A DNA stretch of 64,000 nt, from contig CBDCDB010000008.1 of assembly GCA_965215315.1 (NCBI GenBank), forward strand, positions 2,852,001 through 2,916,000, read 5' to 3'. This document shows positions 24,985-33,197 of this stretch, piece after piece; the first letter of the stretch is position 1; the number at the start of each line of letters is the position of its first letter. The notes under the pieces were generated by a model. That model saw only the letters and a program-made list of their open reading frames with translations. It was not told the origin of the DNA and ran no database searches. A program made the translations under genes and the position numbers. Source of the DNA: Truepera sp965215315. GTDB taxonomy: Bacteria; Deinococcota; Deinococci; Deinococcales; Trueperaceae.

Positions 24985-26007
24985 ATGCGTGTAGGAATCG
25001 TCGGAGCCACCGGAGCCGTGGGGCAGGAGTTTTTGAGCCTGTTCGCAGAACGTGACTTTCCTTTTACGGAGCTGACGCTCTTTGCGTCGGCGCGTTCAGT
25101 GGGGAAAACGCTCGTTTACGGCGGCAAGACGTACACGCTTCGCGCCCTTCCCGAAGACGGCGATCTAGACGTTGACTTGGCGTTTTCGTCGGCGGGTGGC
25201 AGCATCTCAAAAGCAGACGCGTGGCGCTGGGCGGAGCACGGCGCGGTTGTCATCGACAACACTTCGGCGTGGCGGATGGACGCGCGTGTGCCGCTGGTGA
25301 TTCCTGAAATTAACGGCGAGGCAGCACTCGAAAACCAAGGCATCATCGCTAATCCGAACTGTTCAACCATCGTTGCGCTGATGGCGCTCGCGCCGCTGCA
25401 CCGAGCGTTCGGCCTCAAACGGGCAACCATAGCCACCTACCAGGCCGTATCGGGCGCAGGCGCGGCGGGAATTGCCGAACTGCAAAATCAGACGCAGGCG
25501 GTACTCGTAGGTGAGGAGCCCGCACCGCAAAAGTTCGCGCATCCGGTGGCGTTCAACCTCTTCAGTCACGATTCGGACGTTGGCGACGACGGGTATAACG
25601 TCGAAGAGCGTAAACTGACCCTCGAGTCCCGTAAAATCTTGAACGCACCCGAACTTGCGATTAGCGCGACGTGCATCCGCGTGCCGGTGTTTCGTGCCCA
25701 CAGCGAGGCGATTCACGCTGAGTTTGATCGGCCTGTTTCGGTGGAGGAAGCGCTTACTGTTTTAGCCTCTGCTGCAGGTGTCCGCATCGTTGATGACCGC
25801 GCCGCCAATCACTTTCCGATGCCCAGAGAGGCCAGCGGTCAAGACGACGTGCTGGTGGGCCGTATACGTGAAGATGTTTCGTTACCGGGAGCTTTGGCGC
25901 TGTTTGTTTCCGGCGACCAGATTCGTAAAGGGGCGGCCCTAAACGCGGTGCAAATCGGGGAGTATCTCGTTAAGCAAGGCGCAATTTCTGAAGTTACGCG
26001 CTCCTAA
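24985..26007 (+). CDS. asd: Aspartate-semialdehyde dehydrogenase
   Basis: The 340-residue NADPH-dependent enzyme reduces aspartyl-4-phosphate for lysine/threonine/methionine synthesis. The nucleotide loop is VGIVGATGAVGQEFLSLF, the catalytic Cys is in NPNCSTIVALMALAPL and the base His in RVPVFRAHSEAIHAEF. GAGAGG precedes the ATG. A small GC hairpin (TGGGC-N4-GCCCA) sits just upstream. Confidence 0.96.
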   Translation: MRVGIVGATGAVGQEFLSLFAERDFPFTELTLFASARSVGKTLVYGGKTYTLRALPEDGDLDVDLAFSSAGGSISKADAWRWAEHGAVVIDNTSAWRMDARVPLVIPEINGEAALENQGIIANPNCSTIVALMALAPLHRAFGLKRATIATYQAVSGAGAAGIAELQNQTQAVLVGEEPAPQKFAHPVAFNLFSHDSDVGDDGYNVEERKLTLESRKILNAPELAISATCIRVPVFRAHSEAIHAEFDRPVSVEEALTVLASAAGVRIVDDRAANHFPMPREASGQDDVLVGRIREDVSLPGALALFVSGDQIRKGAALNAVQIGEYLVKQGAISEVTRS

Positions 26008-26087
26008 ACGCGGGTCTAGCTGAGCAGGCTGAGAATATATTCTCTCGTTCACGTTGCTAGCGTTCAAACTTAGAGCTGGAGGTTAGC

Positions 26088-26462
26088 GTGACCTACATCA
26101 CCGGATTCGACCATCTTCAGCTCGCTATGCCCGCCGGGGGAGAGGCCGAAGCGAGGGCATTCTACGGCGATTTGCTGGGTTTGGCGGAGATTGAGAAACC
26201 CCCTCAACTCGCCTCACGCGGGGGCTGCTGGTTTGCCCTCGGTACGCAGATGCTGCATCTGGGCATCGACACGCCCTTTTCGCCCGCCCTGAAAGCGCAC
26301 CCGGCGTTTACGGTTTCCGACTTGGAAGCGTTGAGAACAAGACTCAAGGCTTCCAGCATCGCAACTACAGACGACTTTGCGTTGTCACACGTCCGCCGCT
26401 TTTACGCCGCCGACCCGTTCGGGAACAGGCTCGAGTTCATCAGGCAAGGGGATGCGTTTTGA
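26088..26462 (+). CDS. VOC-superfamily (glyoxalase-like) protein
   Basis: A 124-residue vicinal-oxygen-chelate protein. DHLQLAMPAGGEAEARAFY and MLHLGIDT supply beta-alpha-beta-beta-beta modules, and DPFGNRLEFIRQGD gives the usual C-terminal Glu metal ligand. Related small VOC proteins are dioxygenases, lyases or drug-binding proteins; function here is open. The start is GTG with GGAGG upstream. Confidence 0.87.
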   Translation: MTYITGFDHLQLAMPAGGEAEARAFYGDLLGLAEIEKPPQLASRGGCWFALGTQMLHLGIDTPFSPALKAHPAFTVSDLEALRTRLKASSIATTDDFALSHVRRFYAADPFGNRLEFIRQGDAF

Positions 26463-26503
26463 AGCTCCCTTTCTTCTCACCGCATTTTGGTCTAGGGTAG
26501 GGC

Positions 26504-26692
26504 ATGAGCAATCAGAGACTAACTCGTTCACGTAGAGACCGCAAAATCGCCGGAGTTTGCGGCGGCCTAGCTGAGTATTCCGGTATCGACGCGACGCTGA
26601 TCCGCGTCCTGTTCGTTATTCTGGCGCTTGCCGGTGGCCCCGGTCTGCTCGTGTACCTCGCGCTCTGGGTCATCTTGCCCAAAGGCTACTAA
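26504..26692 (+). CDS. PspC-domain membrane protein
   Basis: A 62-residue PspC-only protein: LTRSRRDRKIAGVCGGLAEY followed by one amphipathic/membrane segment (LIRVLFVILALAGGPGLLVYLALWVILP). Such stand-alone PspC domains are envelope-stress associated. Normal size. Confidence 0.93.
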   Translation: MSNQRLTRSRRDRKIAGVCGGLAEYSGIDATLIRVLFVILALAGGPGLLVYLALWVILPKGY

Positions 26693-26705
26693 CCTGCAAC
26701 GTTGT

Positions 26706-26735
26706 AAAAAAGCCGCCCATAGAGGCGGCTTTTTT
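26706..26735. terminator. Bidirectional rho-independent terminator
   Basis: AAAAAGCCGCC-N6-GGCGGCTTTTTT lies between convergent pspC-like and nitroreductase genes and can serve both. Confidence 0.95.
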
Positions 26736-26750
26736 GGTGTCTGAAACGCG

Positions 26751-27392
26751 TTAAAAATCGGCGGGCTGGCCCCAACCGCCTTCAAAAACAATTTCTCGCA
26801 GCGGTTTGCGGGTGCGCGGCGCTTCTTCGCGTTCGCGCAGGCTTTCAGACAGGGTGCTGCTGTCGGCCAGGTAGCCGAGCGCCGTAACCGTTACAGGTTC
26901 GTAGGGACTGGGAATGCCGAAGACCTCTTTGACCTTTTCCTTGTCAAACCCTGCCATCGGGTGCAGGTGCAGGCCAAGTTCGGTCACCTGAAACGACAGG
27001 TTGGCAAAGGCCAGCCCGAGGTCGTGCTTGGCGGTGGGGTTTTCGCGAGCGGGTTTGTCGCCTTTGGCGGAAAACATTGTGTCGGTAACGCTTAAAAACA
27101 AAACCGGAACATTTTCCGACCACGGTTTGTTGCCGTCAGCGAGGCAGTCATGGAGCTTCTTGAAACTTTCTTCGCCGTGCTGCGTGATTAAGAACCGCCA
27201 CGGCTGAACGTTCGACGAGGACGCCGCCCAACGCGCCGCCTCGAAGATGCGCTGAAGTTTCTCCTCCTCGACGGGCTGCGCCGTAAACGCTCGAGGGCTC
27301 CAGCGCTGCGTCAGAATCTCGTGGATGACGTAATCTGCCGGGGCACGTCTGTCATTACTGTTTTTAACTTGACTGTCTTTAACCTGGCTCAT
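26751..27392 (-). CDS. Nitroreductase-family flavoprotein
   Basis: A 213-residue FMN nitroreductase-like protein. FMN-binding RWSPRAFTAQPVEEE and ARWAASSSNVQPWRFLI; central HDLGLAFANLSFQVTELGLHLHPMAGF. Likely NAD(P)H-dependent reduction of nitro or quinone compounds. Its start overlaps the stop of the SDR gene by four bases, so the two redox enzymes are coupled. Confidence 0.92.
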   Translation of the reverse strand: MSQVKDSQVKNSNDRRAPADYVIHEILTQRWSPRAFTAQPVEEEKLQRIFEAARWAASSSNVQPWRFLITQHGEESFKKLHDCLADGNKPWSENVPVLFLSVTDTMFSAKGDKPARENPTAKHDLGLAFANLSFQVTELGLHLHPMAGFDKEKVKEVFGIPSPYEPVTVTALGYLADSSTLSESLREREEAPRTRKPLREIVFEGGWGQPADF

Positions 27393-28288
27393 AAAAATCC
27401 TTTCTGGTGAGGCGGCGTCACCTCACGGAGTGCGGCCCCTTCATCTTTAGTTAGACCGACCAGGTTACGCGAGACCCGCCAGAGCCGCGCCTGTACCTGC
27501 ACGTCGTAAGAGCGCCGCGCCGAGCGGACGGCCCTTTTATTGCTAAAGTAACGTCCCGTCACCCCTGCAACTTCCGGCGAGGTCGCCAGATAGATCGGCG
27601 TCTCTGCACCTTCTGCAGACGTTTTGAGAAAAGGTCGCAACACTTTGTTAAGGGTATCGCTCAGGAGTCCGTCACCAAAGCCGCTGGCGACCCCACCCGG
27701 ATTCAGCACGTTGACCGTTACAGGCGTGTCTGAGAGAAACCTCGAGAGCTGATAGCTAAACATCACGTTGGCGAGTTTGGCCTGCCCATACGCTTTCCAG
27801 TTGCTGTAACCTTTTTCCAGCATCAGGTCGTCAAAGTGAATCTTACCGAAGTTCGCCGTTGCCGACGCCACGCTAACGATGCGGGCGGCGGGGCTTGCCA
27901 GCAGCGGCTCCATCAGAAGGTGGGTAAGTAAAAAGTAGTTGAGGTGGTCGGTGGCAAACGTCTTCTCAAAACCGTCTACCGTTGTTTCGCGGGTTTGAAA
28001 GATGGCCCCGGCGTTGTTGACCAGAACGTCGAGCCGGTTGAAGCGCCCTTTAATTTCTTCTGCGACGCGGCGAACGTCCGCGAGTGAGGAGAGGTCGGCG
28101 GGGTAGAAGTGGAGGTTCGGGTTGCCCGTCTCTTGTTTGAGCGATTCCGTAACCTGTTCGCCGGAGCCTGAACCCCTCGAGACCAACCCGACCGTTAAAC
28201 CTTGTCTGGCAAGTGCCCGCGCCGTTTCCTTGCCGATACCCGACGAGGCTCCGGTGACGAGCGCAGTTCGTAGAGAAGAACGTGTCAT
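27389..28288 (-). CDS. Short-chain dehydrogenase/reductase
   Basis: A 299-residue classical-extended SDR of the retinol-dehydrogenase-like type. Cofactor motif TGASSGIGKETARALARQG, NNAG in LVNNAGAIFQT, catalytic Ser in IVSVASATANFG and YxxxK in WKAYGQAKLANVMFSYQL. I use the ATG 24 bases inside the longest frame, where homology begins. Substrate unknown. Confidence 0.92.
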   Translation of the reverse strand: MTRSSLRTALVTGASSGIGKETARALARQGLTVGLVSRGSGSGEQVTESLKQETGNPNLHFYPADLSSLADVRRVAEEIKGRFNRLDVLVNNAGAIFQTRETTVDGFEKTFATDHLNYFLLTHLLMEPLLASPAARIVSVASATANFGKIHFDDLMLEKGYSNWKAYGQAKLANVMFSYQLSRFLSDTPVTVNVLNPGGVASGFGDGLLSDTLNKVLRPFLKTSAEGAETPIYLATSPEVAGVTGRYFSNKRAVRSARRSYDVQVQARLWRVSRNLVGLTKDEGAALREVTPPHQKGFL

Positions 28289-28542
28289 GCAGACCACTTT
28301 ACGTCGCCTCAAACCCCGACAAAGCGCGTCGGCTTACGCACGAGCTTGGGTTTACAGTTGCAGGTCTCCTGTGCGTCTCTGTAGTTACGTCTCTGCGGTT
28401 CCGTAAATTCAGCGCTTCAGGTTTTCAGGACTGAACCGTTGCCAAGTCTGGGCTGAAAGGTAGCCGGAACTTGAGCGAAACCCCCGTCAACGTTCAAGAA
28501 ACCGCTCGACACGGCGGCCCTGCAACCACAATGTGAAGTACC

Positions 28543-28572
28543 TTACATGTGGGTGACAAAATCTGCTATACT
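28543..28572 (+). promoter_or_regulatory. Candidate promoter of lipoprotein gene
   Basis: TTACAT and TATACT with an 18-bp spacer, within the 319-base spacer after the SDR gene. It is followed by the hairpin GGTCTC-N7-GAGACC. Nothing else is seen in the spacer. Confidence 0.5.
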
Positions 28573-28631
28573 CATAGAGGTCTCACGTCAAGAGACCGCT
28601 GTCGAGAGGCGGCAATCCTTTCTTTATTCCC

Positions 28632-29996
28632 ATGATGTCTAACTCTTACCCTCGCCCTTTTCGCATTTCGGTTCCGCTGGTGCTGTTTACGCTGCTGCTA
28701 GCGGGTTGCGGCGACGTTCAGGGCGAAGCGGAAGCGCTGACGCTGAGCGTAGACGGGCGGGGCTCGAGCTACCTCGCTGTTCAAGACGGCTGGTCTCAAG
28801 AAGACCGCGTTCAAAAAGACACAGTTCGAGAAGCTACAGTTCAAGAAGCTGCAGTACAAGTAGCTCAAGCCGGGTTTCAGGACGACGAGGCTGGTTCGGG
28901 CGCGTGGACGCCCCTGGTAGCAAACGCCGACACACCCCACAAGCTGACGCTGACCGACCCGCGGGGGCGCTACGGCGTGCTAAGTTTATGCCTCGACCAA
29001 GCGACGGGTAACTTGAGCGTCAACGTGCAGCACGGGGTCGTGTCTCAGACCCCGGTTGTTTCAGCAAACTGCCTCGCCGCCGAGCCGGTCGCAACCGTCA
29101 GCGTGTCGGGCTCGGTTCGGGGACTTTCCGGTAGCGCGTACGGCAACGTTTATCTGGGCGAAGTGTCGGCCCTCGTCGATAGCGCCACGCCGAAGCAGCG
29201 GCTCGAGCTACCCGCTGCCCTTTACGACCTTGTGGCGGCTCGCTACGAGGGCGCGGAGCGGGTGCCGAGCCGCCTGGTGCTCGAGCCGGAACTGAGTATA
29301 AAGACCGGAACCGAGCTCGAGGTCGATTTCAACGGACCTTTTTCGTTTCGCCCGGAAACCGCGCAGCTCTTTGTAGACGGCGTTCGTACCGGCGAACTGC
29401 TCTCGGGTTCGGTCGAACTTGTGACGCCAGGGGGTACGGCGGCGCGCGTCGGTGAATATACCAGCGGCAACGCGCTCGCCTACGCGCGGCTTCCTGCCGG
29501 TCTGGTGGGGCAAGCCCTGACCCGGGGTATGCGTTTACGCGCCGAAATGCAGAGCTTTTCGTACAACGACCGCACCAAAGCGGGCTCGAGCCGTAACATC
29601 ACCCGTATCCTGCCGGGTGCTCCCGAAGCGCCTGTCTCGGTTAAGCTGCCCCAACCCGTTCCGCCCCCCGACCTTACCCTTTACGGCGGCCTCCATCTTC
29701 GCCCCGGCGCGAGCTGGCAGGCGCACCCGGCCGGTGGCGGGCGCTACGCACAGTTCTACTCGCAGGTCAGAGACGGGCACACGGTCAGCTACCGCCTCAG
29801 CCAGAGCACGGCGTGGCTTGCGGTATCCCCAGAAGGACGTCTGAGCTACACCCTGCCCGACTTCAGCACGCTCCCCGACTGGCAGGCCGAATGGAACCTC
29901 ACACGCGGCGAAGAACTCTTTTGGGACGTGTCGTTTACCCAAAAGACGCCCCTCAAAGAGCTGTCCGTCAGTTGTTCGGGCGTGCTAGCGCCGTAA
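28632..29996 (+). CDS. Hypothetical lipoprotein with pentapeptide repeat
   Basis: A 454-residue protein. Signal peptide and lipobox LLLAGC place the lipidated Cys at residue 26. Residues 60-79 are four imperfect pentapeptides (VQKDT VREAT VQEAA VQVAQ). The rest is beta-rich and ends with repeated Trp-containing segments (YGGLHLRPGASWQAHP, LPDWQAEWNLTRGEELFWDVSF). No enzyme motif was recognised. Likely anchored in the envelope. Confidence 0.8.
   Translation: MMSNSYPRPFRISVPLVLFTLLLAGCGDVQGEAEALTLSVDGRGSSYLAVQDGWSQEDRVQKDTVREATVQEAAVQVAQAGFQDDEAGSGAWTPLVANADTPHKLTLTDPRGRYGVLSLCLDQATGNLSVNVQHGVVSQTPVVSANCLAAEPVATVSVSGSVRGLSGSAYGNVYLGEVSALVDSATPKQRLELPAALYDLVAARYEGAERVPSRLVLEPELSIKTGTELEVDFNGPFSFRPETAQLFVDGVRTGELLSGSVELVTPGGTAARVGEYTSGNALAYARLPAGLVGQALTRGMRLRAEMQSFSYNDRTKAGSSRNITRILPGAPEAPVSVKLPQPVPPPDLTLYGGLHLRPGASWQAHPAGGGRYAQFYSQVRDGHTVSYRLSQSTAWLAVSPEGRLSYTLPDFSTLPDWQAEWNLTRGEELFWDVSFTQKTPLKELSVSCSGVLAP
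28809..28868 (+). repeat. Four 15-bp tandem repeats in lipoprotein gene
   Basis: Units resemble GTTCAAGAAGCTACA and encode V-Q/R-x-x-T/A/Q pentapeptides; divergence between units is higher than in the MSGGM gene. Confidence 0.85.
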
Positions 29997-30025
29997 GTTC
30001 GTTCAAAACGCTGCTGTTTGTCGGT

Positions 30026-30532
30026 CTACCCTTCAAAACCCAAGCCCCGGTTGAGCCTCAATATGGCGAGGTTTTCAGGGTGATTCTCGGTGGTGATGGT
30101 TTTTACGCCAACCTCTCGAGCATACTCAAGGGCGCTCAGCTTGAGAGCGCGTGCGATTCCTCGGCCCCGGTGTGCTTTTGTAACGACCGTAAGCCCGAAG
30201 ATCGCCCTGCTACCTGGTTGCACGACCAAACTCGACAAACCGACCCACGCTTCTCCGTAGAGAGCAAGAAATTGACTCTCGGCGTGCTCCTGGTAGCTCG
30301 GTCTATAAAGGCGTTTTATAAAGGCCAAGTAAGTTTCAAACTCGCCGGTAAAGCCGGGTGTATCCTCAACACCTTCACGGACAAGGGTATAGAGGTTGCG
30401 CCGCGCCGGTTCGCTGTCGCCGACTTGTGCGAGCGTCAAAAAACGGTATCCGGCCTCTGGCAGCGAGGGCGGCACGTCAGCTGTTGGTAGCGAGATTGAC
30501 TCGAGGTTGAGGACAAGTTTGAGGTCTTGCAT
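30026..30532 (-). CDS. GNAT-family N-acetyltransferase
   Basis: A 168-residue GNAT protein with acetyl-CoA loop VVTKAHRGRGIARALKLSALE and ENHPENLAILRLNRGLGF, the pattern of mycothiol-synthase-like/YjdJ-type acetyltransferases. It is downstream of the mnmD-mnmC2 pair on the same strand. Acceptor unknown. Confidence 0.88.
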   Translation of the reverse strand: MQDLKLVLNLESISLPTADVPPSLPEAGYRFLTLAQVGDSEPARRNLYTLVREGVEDTPGFTGEFETYLAFIKRLYRPSYQEHAESQFLALYGEAWVGLSSLVVQPGSRAIFGLTVVTKAHRGRGIARALKLSALEYAREVGVKTITTENHPENLAILRLNRGLGFEG

Positions 30533-30574
30533 TCGCCCGGTACGCTACCACGCCCAGCGCGTTACCGAGCGGGT

Positions 30575-31537
30575 TTACGGAGCGGCTAACAGCGTGTCGC
30601 TCAGGGTTTCTGCAACGTGCGCCGAGGCGAGAAAGCCGCGTCCGGCGAGGCCCCCGGCAAACCACAGACCGGGCCGGAGTTCGCGTACGACCGGCAAGTT
30701 GTCTTCCGCTCTGGCCCGGACGCCGCGCCACACGCTCACACATTTGGCGTTTTGCAGAGCTGGAATAAACCAGCTTCCGGCGCGTTGAAGCTGTGCGGGA
30801 GCGCTCGAGTCTTCTTGGTCGGCGGGCCGGTGGTTGCCGCCTAGCTGGAATGTTTTACCGACCTGCGCTCCGTAAACGGCTCCGGCGAGCGGATAGGCGA
30901 GGGTTTCGGCGTCCGGTAACGCCAAACCGACAACCTCCCCAGCGACGTACTCGAGCCCCAATGCCTTTTCGCCCAGCGCCGTACCGACGCCACTACACAA
31001 GACGACCGTCTGCGCTTTTACGGTGCCCCAGTCGCTGTAAACCCCGGCATGGTCAATGTGCGTGACGGCGGCGTCCTCCAACACCACCGCTCCGTGTTCA
31101 CGTGCGGCGCTGACGAGTGCGCTCAGCCACAGCTGCGGTCTCAACCAGCCACCTGTCGGCACTACAAACCCGCCGAACGGCGCGTGAAACCCGGTCGGCA
31201 CCGCGTCCGGGCCGAACCACGTAACGCTGTCCCGTTTCTGCCAAGTTTTCGCTTGTTTCGCGCTCGAGGCGACGCGCACGACGCCACTTTTGTTGACGCT
31301 GGTTGAGAACCCCTGACCTTCCAAGTCACCTACTAACTGCCACATCGTCCCTAATGCCTCGAGGTCAAACGCGCTCGCCCGCGCACTTCGGCCCCGGTGC
31401 GGGTTCAGCAGCGCCACCGGCACCCCCGACGCGCCCTGCCCGGTGCGGCCCCTTTCCAGGAGCGTCACCTGCGCCCCGCGCCGCGCCAACACATACGCCA
31501 AAGTGCAGCCCATCACGCCGCCGCCGACGATGACCAT
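30575..31537 (-). CDS. mnmC2: FAD-dependent oxidoreductase, MnmC C-terminal (MnmC2)-like
   Basis: A 320-residue DAO-fold flavoprotein. FAD loop VIVGGGVMGCTLAYVLARRG, then RTGQGASGVPVALLNPHRG, which is the MnmC oxidoreductase signature, and C-terminal WFAGGLAGRGFLASAHVAETL. It should convert cmnm5(s2)U34 of tRNA to nm5(s2)U34. The ATG overlaps the mnmD stop (TGATG), so start choice is clear. In E. coli both activities are fused in one MnmC; here they are separate, coupled cistrons. Confidence 0.85.
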   Translation of the reverse strand: MVIVGGGVMGCTLAYVLARRGAQVTLLERGRTGQGASGVPVALLNPHRGRSARASAFDLEALGTMWQLVGDLEGQGFSTSVNKSGVVRVASSAKQAKTWQKRDSVTWFGPDAVPTGFHAPFGGFVVPTGGWLRPQLWLSALVSAAREHGAVVLEDAAVTHIDHAGVYSDWGTVKAQTVVLCSGVGTALGEKALGLEYVAGEVVGLALPDAETLAYPLAGAVYGAQVGKTFQLGGNHRPADQEDSSAPAQLQRAGSWFIPALQNAKCVSVWRGVRARAEDNLPVVRELRPGLWFAGGLAGRGFLASAHVAETLSDTLLAAP

Positions 31538-32235
31538 CACCGTAAACCGCCTGACTGAATGGGTCTTCGGGCGAATAAAACCTCGCGTTTGCCCCCGACC
31601 GGGCCGGGCCGCTTTGCGACCGTCAGACCCAGCGCCTGAAGCCGCCGCCGCACCGCGCCTTGCACGCAGTAACTCACCAGCGTGCCGCCCGGTTTCAGGG
31701 CGCTGACGAGCGCCGCCAAAAAAGGTTCTGTCCACAGTTCAGAATTGACCTCAGGGCTAAAAGCGTCGTGATAGACAGCGTAAAATGTCCTTACCGGGAG
31801 GGTTTGCGCCGTCGCCTCACCGAGTAGTAAGTTAAGCCTGACCTGTTCAGTTTCAAACGTGCCTTCATCTGACTCTCTAACGTCACGCCACACCAGATAC
31901 TGCTCGACCACTTCACTTCTTAGAAGGTTTCCGTACGCCAGCTGCTGAACTGTCGCGGCGTCTAGCAGGGTGTGCTCGAGCGCCGTGTACTCGAGTCGCG
32001 CCGCCGGGTTCTTTCGGCACGCCGCCGCCGTTACAAAAAAGTTGAGTCCGGTTCCGAAACCGACCTCGAGGACGCGCACACTGTGCCCTTCAGAAAGCCT
32101 CTGCTCGACGCCGGAACCCACCAAATAAACGTGCTCCGCTTCGCTCAGCGCACCCCGCTCAGAAGCGAACGTCTGGGCGTAGCGCCCACTGTAAAGCGTC
32201 GCGCTCCCGTCGTGGGTCAGGTGCAAGGTCGTCAC
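31537..32235 (-). CDS. mnmD: tRNA (5-methylaminomethyl-2-thiouridylate)-methyltransferase, MnmD type
   Basis: A 232-residue SAM methyltransferase. N-terminus DGSATLYSGRYAQTFASERGALSEAEHVY is typical of MnmC1/MnmD (DUF752). The SAM loop is VLEVGFGTGLNFFVTA, and YHDAFSPEVNSELWTEPF is the hallmark catalytic motif. It methylates nm5U34 to mnm5U34. First gene of the pair with mnmC2. Confidence 0.92.
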   Translation of the reverse strand: MTTLHLTHDGSATLYSGRYAQTFASERGALSEAEHVYLVGSGVEQRLSEGHSVRVLEVGFGTGLNFFVTAAACRKNPAARLEYTALEHTLLDAATVQQLAYGNLLRSEVVEQYLVWRDVRESDEGTFETEQVRLNLLLGEATAQTLPVRTFYAVYHDAFSPEVNSELWTEPFLAALVSALKPGGTLVSYCVQGAVRRRLQALGLTVAKRPGPVGGKREVLFARRPIQSGGLR

Positions 32236-32296
32236 CCCTTTACTCTACCGTGCGCGTTGAGGCTGCCTCGCCAAAGCTTTACGCTAAGCTAACAAG

Positions 32297-33169
32297 ATGA
32301 TGGAGACCCTTAGGGAAACGTGGAACTCCACCCTCGCTTTTCTAACCCCCTACTACAACCAGGCTGCGGCGTTCGCGCGTACGCTCGACCCGCTCGTGTG
32401 GTGGGTTGCCGGGGGCGTGCTGCTCGCGCTCTTTTTTCTCTGGCTGCTCTTGCGCCGCCGCAAAGCCGATCAGAAAGACCGTCCTGAAGTGCTCCTCTCC
32501 CTTGGAACAGTAGGGGCCGGGAGCGGTGAAGCGGGCAGCAGCAGCCTGCACCTCCTGCGCCTGACGGTCAGTAATCTCAATCCCTACGCGGTGCAAGTTC
32601 TGGAACTCGCGCTTAAAACGCCCGAGATGAACATGCCCATTGCCGCTGAAGTCGCGGTTGTCGTGCCGCCGGAAGGCTCGGTCGCCCTCGAGCAGCCCCT
32701 GCCCGGTCTGTTCGGTGAAGAAGGGCGGTTGAACCTCTACTTCTATACGGCTGGCAGCAAACGTATCTACTGTCTGCAAGCGTCGTTTGCGCTCGAGCCG
32801 TGGAACAACCGCTACAAGATTTCGCCGCTAGACCAGAATGTCGTACCGGCTCGGCAACTCGCCAGCGCCGGGGTCAGCCGCGTTGAGGAGCAGGTTTGGC
32901 GAGGTGAATACGAAGCTGCCGAAACCGAGACCGTAAACCCTGTTCGAGCGGCCCCGGAACCGCGTGAACGTTCCGCCGAGCCACGCCGCAATGCCAGAAG
33001 CAGTGCTAGAAGCAGTGCCAGAAGTGGTGCCAGAAACAGTGCTAGAAACGGCGCGAAACCTCGAGCTGGGGATGGTGCCACAACTCACCTTAAAACCAGT
33101 GTGAAAACCCGTGCCGAGTCGGTAGATGGGCTACGAGACGCTGACGTTATCTTTCCAGACGAGTTTTAG
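32297..33169 (+). CDS. Hypothetical membrane-anchored protein with Ser/Ala/Arg repeat tail
   Basis: A 290-residue protein I do not recognise. One membrane helix (about residues 33-53, WWVAGGVLLALFFLWLLL) is followed by an RRRK stop-transfer, a compact ~130-residue beta-type domain (SSLHLLRLTVSNLNPYAVQV ...) and a basic low-complexity tail of five SARS/SARN tetrapeptides, ending DADVIFPDEF. The orientation (positive residues after the helix) suggests the domain is cytoplasmic. The basic tail could bind nucleic acid or acidic partners. Confidence 0.75.
   Translation: MMETLRETWNSTLAFLTPYYNQAAAFARTLDPLVWWVAGGVLLALFFLWLLLRRRKADQKDRPEVLLSLGTVGAGSGEAGSSSLHLLRLTVSNLNPYAVQVLELALKTPEMNMPIAAEVAVVVPPEGSVALEQPLPGLFGEEGRLNLYFYTAGSKRIYCLQASFALEPWNNRYKISPLDQNVVPARQLASAGVSRVEEQVWRGEYEAAETETVNPVRAAPEPRERSAEPRRNARSSARSSARSGARNSARNGAKPRAGDGATTHLKTSVKTRAESVDGLRDADVIFPDEF
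32993..33052 (+). repeat. Five 12-bp tandem repeats encoding A-R-S/N-S/G
   Basis: Unit GCCAGAAGCAGT with point changes. Arg is AGA throughout the repeat, a codon rare in neighbouring genes. Confidence 0.9.
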
Positions 33170-33197
33170 CCGGGTTTAAGAGCCCTTCTGCGGTTCT

